A stretch of DNA of 64,000 nt from Zea mays (Eukaryota; Streptophyta; Magnoliopsida; Poales; Poaceae), in contig NC_050104.1 of the NCBI RefSeq assembly GCF_902167145.1, positions 4,526,001-4,590,000 of the forward strand, written 5' to 3'. Of the stretch, positions 56,302 through 64,000 are shown piece after piece (position 1 is the stretch's first letter; every line of letters starts with the position of its first letter). Below the pieces are notes generated by a model that was not told where the DNA came from, searched no databases, and saw only the letters and a list, made by a program, of their open reading frames with translations. The position numbers and the translations under genes are program-made.

Positions 56302-58299
56302 CATTTCGTCTTTTGTTCCTCATAAAAGTGCACGGGCCAAAACGAGAAGAACGTAATGCATGGGTTCTTATATCGACGACTAAATTAAGAAAAGGACATG
56401 TGGGAAAAAAAGGTGCGTGCATGCATGTGGTGAACTGTTGGATCGACGCCACGTCTGTAGCCGAAGCGATCTATGCATGCTCCAGTGCCCCGAAATGAGG
56501 TCCTTCCACTTGGAGCTCTAGTCGCTGTCGCACGCGCAGAAGCAGCTGATAGATGCATGGCCTCTGCTACATATGTGTTTGCACGATGCATGTGGAAAAA
56601 AATGCAGGATTGCTGCCCACTGGCGGATCCATTCCATGATTATGACCTAGAGAAACACACTCAGCGCTTCGGTCTGTCCATGATTATGACCTCATCTCGC
56701 CTGGAAGTAGCTAGGCATCCGAGAGAGGGTTTTGAGCCGCTAGACAGGCACTTGTTCCACAGTAGTGTGCATGCTGTGCAAGCGACAGCCCCTAGACATA
56801 GACAGTTAGGATGGGACAGCACATCGTGGATATGGCCGTGTAAAACATTGTTTTATTTACAGAGTCAAGTTTAAAATAAAAGTCAGGATAGGTAAGAGTG
56901 GTGGAGAAAGCCTTGCACGTCAATGTCTCGGTGAAGTTACCATGGACGACGAAACTGAAGGAAATCTTTCTCTATTTTAGACGGATGCATGTCCACCAGA
57001 AAGCCTGCCATCCTTCAAATGTCATGATGCAGGTTAATATGGACTTCCGCCCTTATTAAACCCTAAACCCTAACCCCCCTACCCCACCCCCCCAGTGGTG
57101 TGTGATTTCATGAAGTGCGAAATGTCAAAATGTGACGGGCGGTGGTACGTAGGTGAGCAAAGAGGCAGAGACTGAGGGAGCGAGGTCAAAAAGGGGGGGT
57201 GGGGAGGGGCCCGGGGCCGGGGCCGGGGCCTTCTGACTGAGGGTACTGTATTTTCCTTTCCTCTCAGCGTCAGGGCAGGGGACGGACGACTGTAGAAGGT
57301 GTTGCGGGGGAAAGAAAGAAAAAAAAGCTGCGCGCTTTGACAGCATAGACACACAGACACAGCACTCACTTTTGGTCATCACGCAATCTTCAGGGACATG
57401 GTACAGAGGGCCCTGGTTCCAAGAGGGCATCTATTTTCCGGCCGGAAAGAATCCTTCCAACCGCAAGCAAAAAAAAAAAATCTCTTATTATGGTCACGTT
57501 TCAGATGATTACTCTTGTACCCATCCGTAACCGAAGCGCCAAGTTTTCAAGCCCTTTTGGCCCCCCGTGGGACTGTGGGACTGTGGGAGGCACGAAAATG
57601 ACAGTTGAGATAGAGATGGACGTGCCTGCCTGCCTGCCTGATTGGTCCTGCACCGCTCAGTTCATGCGTCCGACTGCGACTAGAGGCCAGGCCAAGCCGC
57701 GCGTGGATTTTGTTTGTTTGCTTGCTCGCTCGCAAGGACGTCGGATTCACTGAGGCCAGGGAAAAAAAAAGTTATATTCCTCCTACTAGGTCATCCTAGC
57801 TACATTGATTCTTTCCTGGTACCACCACAGCCTTCACGTACGCGCGGATCCCATCCCACGGTTTGCAGTTTTTTTTAATTGAAAAAAAAAACTTTATTAG
57901 CCTTCGCGTGCGTTGATTACGTACCGGATCAGGGTTATTGCGGATCTAGTGTACTACTCTAATTAACCCTCTTGCTGCAGTTGCTAATCTGGTCCCGGGT
58001 GACTCGTAATCGAAATTCAGAAGCTCCGATCTGCAGTTGCTAATCTGGTCCAAGGCTCTCTCCTCCCTTGCGACGTCATGCTCCGAATGGGCGACACCGA
58101 CACCTAAAAATGACAAAATACCACACCGCTCTACTCATCCATGCGGCAGGTGTATTGCCATGGAGTTTGACATGCATGTAGGTCGATCTAATGCAATGCC
58201 ACAACATCGTCCTTGAGGGGATACCATCGCACCAATCTAAAGTAAAGGTGAAAGGGGATGGTTCATGCAAATGTATAAGAGAGAATATATATATAATAT
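56302..58299. other. Low-copy non-coding DNA
   Basis: Contains a G-rich run (57190-57230, ggggcc units), two copies of ctgcagttgctaatctggtcc at about 57976 and 58033, and ORFs up to 133 codons without domains. No gene supported. Confidence 0.4.
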
Positions 58300-59070
58300 G
58301 TATTTGGAGCTCTAGGCTCTCTCTAACCAGCGAAAGCCCTAGCCACCCGACCTTCGACCAGTCGTCCAGGTCAAGTGGGCGACCTAGTCAGATTACACAT
58401 TGCGTTGACGGTTATTTACATAGGCAGTTATGCATATTGAATTTATCGTAAACAAATAGCAAAGGAACACGAATCGGCCCACCTAGTCAGATAGTCCCCA
58501 CCCCACGTCTCGCTCTCCAACAACCGGCCGCACGACCAAACCAACCCTAATTTAATCCCCGCGACCGTCGCCGCTGCCACCTGCTCCCACTATCGCCGTC
58601 GTCTGCTCCCACAATGTTCGTCACCGGCGAGCGCCCCTCCCCACGCGCCAGTCTACGTAACTTACCTTCACCCTCACCCGAACTCTGAGCGCGGCTGCAT
58701 TGCATCCATGACGCCGGATCCGTCTTTGTCGCTAACTGGTTCGTCCAACTACCTCGTTCTATGTTCAAGTTATCTTCAATCTCGTGCATAATCCAGCAAT
58801 GGTTTTGTAACTATTCCCCGTTTTGACTGTATGGCATCCCCGACTCCGGGCTCATATCCTTGCCCCCATATGGTTAGTAACACCATCAATTTATTTAGTC
58901 ACGTTTGTTTACAATCTCGCATAATTCAACATCCTTTTGTTTAAATCAATATCCACAGACTATACTAATTTCTGGGGTACCGCCTCATCGGCAATAAGAA
59001 GCATCGATTTGTCAATTGTACTTATTCGTATTCTGAAAATAGAGGTAATTTGTACCTTTTTTGTGCCATG
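58300..59070. other. Non-coding DNA with GC-rich 5'-leader-like part
   Basis: 58490-58700 is C-rich and looks like a gene leader, and cctagtcagat recurs at about 58387 and 58487. No ORF is supported. Confidence 0.3.
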
Positions 59071-59076
59071 GTTGTT

Positions 59077-59213
59077 TAGTAGTTGATTTATGAATTGCTT
59101 CCACTTTATTTGTACAACGAAGCAAATTAGTAGTTGATATATGAATTGCTTCCACTTTATTTGTACAACGAAGAAAATTAGTAGTTGATATATGAATTGC
59201 TTCCATTTTATTC
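59077..59213. repeat. 51-bp tandem repeat, about 2.7 copies
   Basis: Copies start at 59077, 59128 and 59179 with the core tagtagttgatatatgaatt, differing at few positions. Confidence 0.9.
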
Positions 59214-59219
59214 GGTGCC

Positions 59220-61760
59220 AAATTGGTTCACTGTCGTTTCTTGTTTACATCTATTTTATGTTGTTTTTAAAGCGAGTTTGTATTGTCGTTCGACCCAACA
59301 GTATTCATTGACCCAGAGGACTATTAATATATTAGTTTTTGGTATGTAGGCTAACATGTCGAGCCACTGTTGTTTATTTTCATTTTAGGCCCAATTTTTT
59401 CCACAGTTGGTGTTTACAGTTTATCTCCAGTATGACTTTCTATTGTCAGATTTTTGCTTGTAACGATATGCAATGCTTTATTTGTGGAGAATAGTATATA
59501 TAAAATGTTGTTGCGTTAATTATGTATTGTTGTAGCATTGATTGTTAGATCCAGATTATGCATAGTGCTCCCTCTGCTACAATAACTTGGGCTCGACTTA
59601 CATGTATGGAGGGATTAGGCTCATCGCAACTTCTAGCTTCGTGAGTCAAATGATTTTATAATTGTTTCCTTTCTATGCTTATGTTCTTATTTTGTGCTAA
59701 GCTGAACGGTGCTTGGTTGGAGTGAGCATAAAGGGATCTTTTTAGATTACTCAAGGTAACAGGCGATTGGCGACTGGTGAAACCACCGACTGGTGCCACC
59801 AAAGTGGAAGAAATACACTTGAAGAACCATCTTGTCAGTCTCCTTGTCATAAAGCATTCACCTTTTCTTGTAGGTAACTTGGGCTCGACTTACTGACACG
59901 AGCAACAGTCTAATAACTCTACAAGACACCGCTGTGCAATGGTCGCCGCCCTCTATGGGATTATGCAGAGGTCAGAGCAACAAATAGCTATATTTTTCAA
60001 AGAAAAAATATAAGAACATGTATCCTACTGTCTCCATTCACTTATTATGATTTATGATGTTAGGAACAACTAGATAGTGTTGCCGACAAAGCACCAATAC
60101 TATCACCAAATATTATTGCCCAACTTACTATAAGCAGCACAAAATCTTATTCTTATAATTTCCTAAATCCTAACGAATGGGAAAAGAGGGCCACACAACT
60201 TACGAAGTTATGAATTGTGGTGCCAGAAATATTGTGTAGTCTTTTTTTGTTTGCACAGGATTATCTGTAATTCTGAATGAAAATTTGTGTAGCACCGTTG
60301 AACAGCTAAAGCTAAGCAGGGAGTGCCTTGCCTGCTCCCTCTCTGCTACAAGCCTACAAGACTAATCAATTATACCATCCAGGTGGTAGTTGGAACGGTG
60401 TCCATCTGCTACCAATCCAATTTTTCTGCTAATTTGTTTTCCTGTCATGGAACAATTTGATGTTGTGCTAAAATAATTTGTGTACAATTATCTTCCTTCA
60501 TGGCCTTGATCTTCTTACCTCCAAAAGAAATTGTATCAAGTATAAAGCAAACAGACTATAGGAATTCTAGTAACAAACTATAAAGCAAATTAGGGAAAGC
60601 CCTGACCCTCACCCGACCAGCCCACAAGATGTCTCAGACGCACCATCGGATCCATTCAATATGACGTCAACAGACTTTTATGCTTTGTTGTACACAAGTT
60701 TATACTTATTTTGTCATACTGTCTGAAACCGCCTCTTGTACTATCGTATATATGTGTTTCCTTGTGACATGTTGTCGGCGAGGATCTTGAAATTTTAAAT
60801 GGAATGGCATCAATCTGTTTAGCTTAGCTCTTCAGGAACTCCTAAACGTTTCTCAACTGGAAGGATTAATTAATATCAAGAATTTGATGTGGTTGTGTAT
60901 GATGTGCTTTATATTTTGGCATACTATGCACAAAAACAAATGCATTCTATGACCATCGTGATTTATACATTTTCAAACAAAATTTTACAATACTTCTTGT
61001 TGTGTTTTACGCTTCGACTAAAAAGCAAGTGCCACATTCACCGTTATAAAACAGATCGCTAATTTACGTAAATTTCATATTCATTTACGCTATTTCGGTT
61101 CCCGTTTTATGCTTAAATCCACCCGAGCCAGAACCCTAGCATGATTGGAGCGCGTGATTTTCGTGCCGTAATTTGGGCCCGTCGTTACGAAAAAGATCGA
61201 CGATTTACGCGATAACCGTCCCACATTTATCGCGAATTTACAACACTACTTTCCTAATCTCAAACCAACCCAGATCTACGCACACACTGGTTAGGTATAT
61301 ACAATAGCATAAATGGTCTGACGTCGCGATTTTGCATGGTTTATGATGTTACGTTTCATGTTCTTATGCAGTCGTAAACACTGAACAAATTTATAAAGCC
61401 GTCCCACGTGATTTGCGCGTCAGCAGATTCTTTTTGCATGGTTTATGCACATTATTCAATCTATTTATCCCGGTATAAATGCTGACACATGCATAGGTGA
61501 ACTGTCTTCCCAAATTTGTTGCATGGTATATGCAAATTCTATAATTCGGTTACACCAGCATAAATGCTGACGCAATCATGCAGTATGGTGGGCTATCCGC
61601 GTCCTAGCTGGGGCTTTCCCCTACTGATCGAAGCCCAAAGCTTCCATTACCTCGATCATATATAATAGGAATAATTAAGAAGTTTTGTTGTAAAAATCGT
61701 GTTACCTTCTAGGAGCGAAATTCTGAAAAACTGTTGGAGGAGGATAAAAAAACATACTTC
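59220..61760. other. AT-rich non-coding DNA
   Basis: aacttgggctcgacttac occurs twice (about 59585 and 59877). No gene, LTR pair or terminal inverted repeat was found. The stretch 61010-61250 has unusual cgat- and tttacg-rich wording. Confidence 0.35.
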
Positions 61761-61769
61761 AAACTTTGT

Positions 61770-62010
61770 TTCATTCCCTGTATGGGACCGTTTCAGCTTT
61801 AATATTTTTTTAGACTGGTCACTAGGAGCTTAAAAAAACGTGAAGCTAAAGTTTTGTAAACCCTTAGAAGGTATTTAGATAAGTATTTTTATTTATTATT
61901 TAGATAAAAAATGCTTTTTGAAACAATTTTATGTTTATATTATAAACTATAGCTTAGCTGAAACCTAGAGCAGTCTAGTAACTTAACAAACACATTGAGT
62001 TGCCGGTTGG
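61770..62010. repeat. MITE-like repeat related to 8040-8210
   Basis: Shares agaaggtatttagata, ttattatttagat, aaactatagct and ctagagcagtct with the earlier copy, strongly diverged. Ends are not resolved. Confidence 0.4.
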
Positions 62011-62383
62011 TTTTTTATAAACTGTTTGAGCATCTCCAGTAGTTTTGTAAAAAAAGAGCTCCCTAAAGATAGATGTGAGGAGTTGCTAAATGATAGTAGG
62101 AAGTAAAAAAATATGTGTTCTCTAGTAGTTCTCTATTTTTAGCTGCCAAATATTTCAAAGTAGGCCAGCTAGTAACTCTCTCGCTCTCACGTCCTAGAAA
62201 GTTTTATATCCTTCTCATCAAGCATGATACTGCTCTTGCAATGGTTCTAAAATCTATGTACAGAACAGACACAAATATTTATGATTCATCGACTCCAAAT
62301 ATGACCTAAATTGCAAACTGTAGAAATAAAAAGTGTAATAGGCAACAAAATTCTTTTCCACATAGTAGCCCGGAGTTTATTAA

Positions 62384-63218
62384 TAACTAGTCGGTTGCCA
62401 ATGCGTTGCGACGGCTAACAACAATATCCACATAAACTATCCACCAAAAAGATCTCAAGATTTTTTATTGATTGTCTCCGCTCCGCGCATAATATTGTTT
62501 TGATTTGACTAACCGAGTCGACATCGTGGTAAAGGAAAGGCCATGTAGACAGGCGATGCCGAGTCATCGAATGGGTACCATAGGCAGCAGATCAGGGACC
62601 CCCATCCCTCGCCTCCCCCACTTCCAAGGTTTCATAGAGCAAGAAGGGAAGGGAAGAGGCAGTCATACCTGTTCGTTGCCGGAGAAGGACATGACGAAGA
62701 CCTGGACATCTAGATGAGACAAAGGTATTGTACCGCTAGATACATATAGGGAGAGAGCACACAAGCGGAGAAAGAAGCCCAGCCGGAGAAGCTCCAAACC
62801 AAGAGGCACCCACACCAGGCGTTAGTCCGAAAAGGGCGAGAGAATGCGAGTGCCTTCCTAGACCCGCCGAGGCGACACAACACCACCACCAACTCCGTAG
62901 CATATGTGACTGCTACCGCGCTACGGGCCTTGGTTGTCCAATATCTCAAATCTGGACTCGTCATCGCCAAGATAACCTAAGCGTGGCAGGCGCCATCGTG
63001 TCCTCCTCGGAGGCACACACGAAGAAAAGCCAGGAGCAAGACCAACTCACCTGTACCCGCGTCGACGAGCGTCGATCGGCTCGCAGCTGCGACCGTGGGC
63101 ACAGGCAGCAAGTTGGGGAGGAAGAACATGGCGAAGGCCAGGAAGACAAACAGGACGTCCGACGACGGCGAAGACGATGGTGCGTGCAAGCTATGAAACA
63201 TCCTCATGGACGTGCAAT
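62384..63218 (-). pseudogene. Possible gene fragment next to a grass-repeat terminus
   Basis: At 62384 the sequence actagtcggttgccaatgcgttgcgacgg resembles the left end of the 44380-51450 unit. On the reverse strand a 76-residue frame (63207-62977) begins MRMFHSLHAP and has a strongly hydrophobic segment (DVLFVFLAFAMFFLPNLLPV), followed by a donor-like caggtgagt at about 63050. A second piece, 62970-62710, opens after ggttatcttggcg. I do not recognise the protein; a captured two-exon fragment is possible. Confidence 0.3.
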
Positions 63219-64000
63219 TAGGGATGGCAATTGGACCCGTGGGTATGGATACCTACGGGTTTCGTACCCGGTGGACATGGATACGGGTTTGAAATCTCAC
63301 CCGTGGATCCTATCGGGTCGGGTACCCGAAATACGTCGGGTAGGGTACAAATAGTATATTTTACCCATGGATATCCACTGGATACCCGAAATATTAATTC
63401 ATAATTTTACATGTTGTGTTTTTGGCCCATGAAGCAAACAAAAGAAGCCCAAAGGCCAAAGTAGTGAACCGGCTAAGCTAACCCTAACTTCCCTTCGACC
63501 CTTCCCTTCCCGAGTTCCCAGCCGCCACTCCCAGGACCCAGGCTCCCAGGTCCCAGCACCCCACGCGGCCACGCCCCCAGCCGCCACTCCCAGACTCCCA
63601 GGCGACCAGACCCTAGCCCCGCACAGCCGCCAGTCCGCCTCCGCCACCAGTCTCCAGCTCGCTGCGGTGCTGCCCCGAGCGGCCGAGCTGCGCCTGCGCG
63701 GCTGCGCGGCCTGCACCCCTGCGGCGTCCCCGAGGCCCGACCGCTTGAGCTGCGCCTGCGCTCCTCGGCTCCTGCGCCGTCCGTCCGTCACCGAGGCCCG
63801 AGCTGCGACTGCGAGCCTGCGCCGTCCACCGTCGGACCCTCAGGTACTCAGTAGCTCAGTACTCAGTTAGAAGCCCAAATCCAATGTCAACTCCACAAGA
63901 CAGTAGCAGTCGTCGCAGTGGCATAGGAGTAGCTCCTGCTGATGCTGGTAGCTCTAGAGATCCCACTCCATCTGATGCAGCAACCCAAGGGACAATGAAT
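63219..64000 (+). mobile_element. 5' end of a hAT transposon (runs off the window)
   Basis: Begins TAGGGATGGCAA, the terminal repeat of a common plant hAT group. It is followed by subterminal repeats of gggtacccg/cgggtaccc at 63240-63395 and then a GC-rich leader. The preceding 8 bases (cgtgcaat) are the expected left target duplication; the right end lies outside the window. Confidence 0.7.
63884..64000 (+). CDS. hAT transposase, N-terminal 39 residues (partial)
   Basis: ATG at 63884 opens a frame that stays open to the window edge, beginning MSTPQDSSSRRSG. The start is Ser/Gly/Pro-rich and disordered, as is usual before the BED zinc finger of plant hAT transposases. Position after the hAT end and the leader supports the call; no domain is yet visible in the part present. 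Confidence 0.5.
   Translation, partial: MSTPQDSSSRRSGIGVAPADAGSSRDPTPSDAATQGTMN

Noticed and set aside
57056..57076. Telomere-like ccctaaaccctaaccc
   Set aside because: Only about two units, not an array; common by chance in grass leaders.

Overview
The window looks like intergenic DNA from a large grass genome, most likely maize (Zea mays) or a close relative. The evidence is layered retrotransposons of maize-type families (an Opie/Ji-like Copia element, Gypsy elements with 3.2-kb LTRs, LTRs rich in ggtccg motifs), Tourist and Stowaway MITEs, a large CACTA transposon and scattered single-exon gene fragments. I see no intact host gene, rRNA, tRNA or CRISPR. Almost every long open frame belongs to a transposon.

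Layout. (1) 1-6134: a reverse-strand Copia element with a 137-bp 5' LTR. It runs off the left edge and is split inside its integrase by a 3,248-bp solo Gypsy LTR with a CAAAG target duplication. (2) 6135-8546: low-copy DNA with one exon of a DEG9-type protease and another exon-like piece. (3) 8547-15684: three damaged Gypsy-type elements joined end to end, one with 3.2-kb LTRs and a short non-coding interior. (4) 15685-23312: non-coding DNA with Stowaway, Tourist-like and other MITEs, an LTR-like stretch and long TA microsatellites.

(5) 23313-44033: a CACTA transposon with CAT target duplications. It carries two divergent transcription units. The reverse unit encodes a TNP2-type transposase, now split by a full-length, very young Opie/Ji-like Copia (24616-33906, GTAAT duplication, LTRs differing at one base by eye) and also holding an in-frame stop. 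The forward unit has a small acidic ORF, two tandem hairpins of a B3-like fragment, and a six-exon gene joining a Transposase_24-type domain to a Ulp1-like cysteine protease. Between the units is an 80-bp-arm palindrome built from the element's subterminal motif, with a TATA box at equal distance on each side. This looks like a mirror-symmetric bidirectional promoter and is the most striking structure here.

(6) 44037-53000: a possible 7-kb mobile unit bounded by an 8-bp direct repeat and carrying a broken KH-domain gene, followed by unassigned DNA. (7) 53006-56296: a gag-only Gypsy element with CCATG duplications and a deletion reaching into one LTR. (8) 56297-63218: mostly non-coding, with small tandem repeats, MITE-like pieces and a weak gene fragment. 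(9) 63219-64000: the 5' end of a hAT transposon with the start of its transposase, cut by the window edge.
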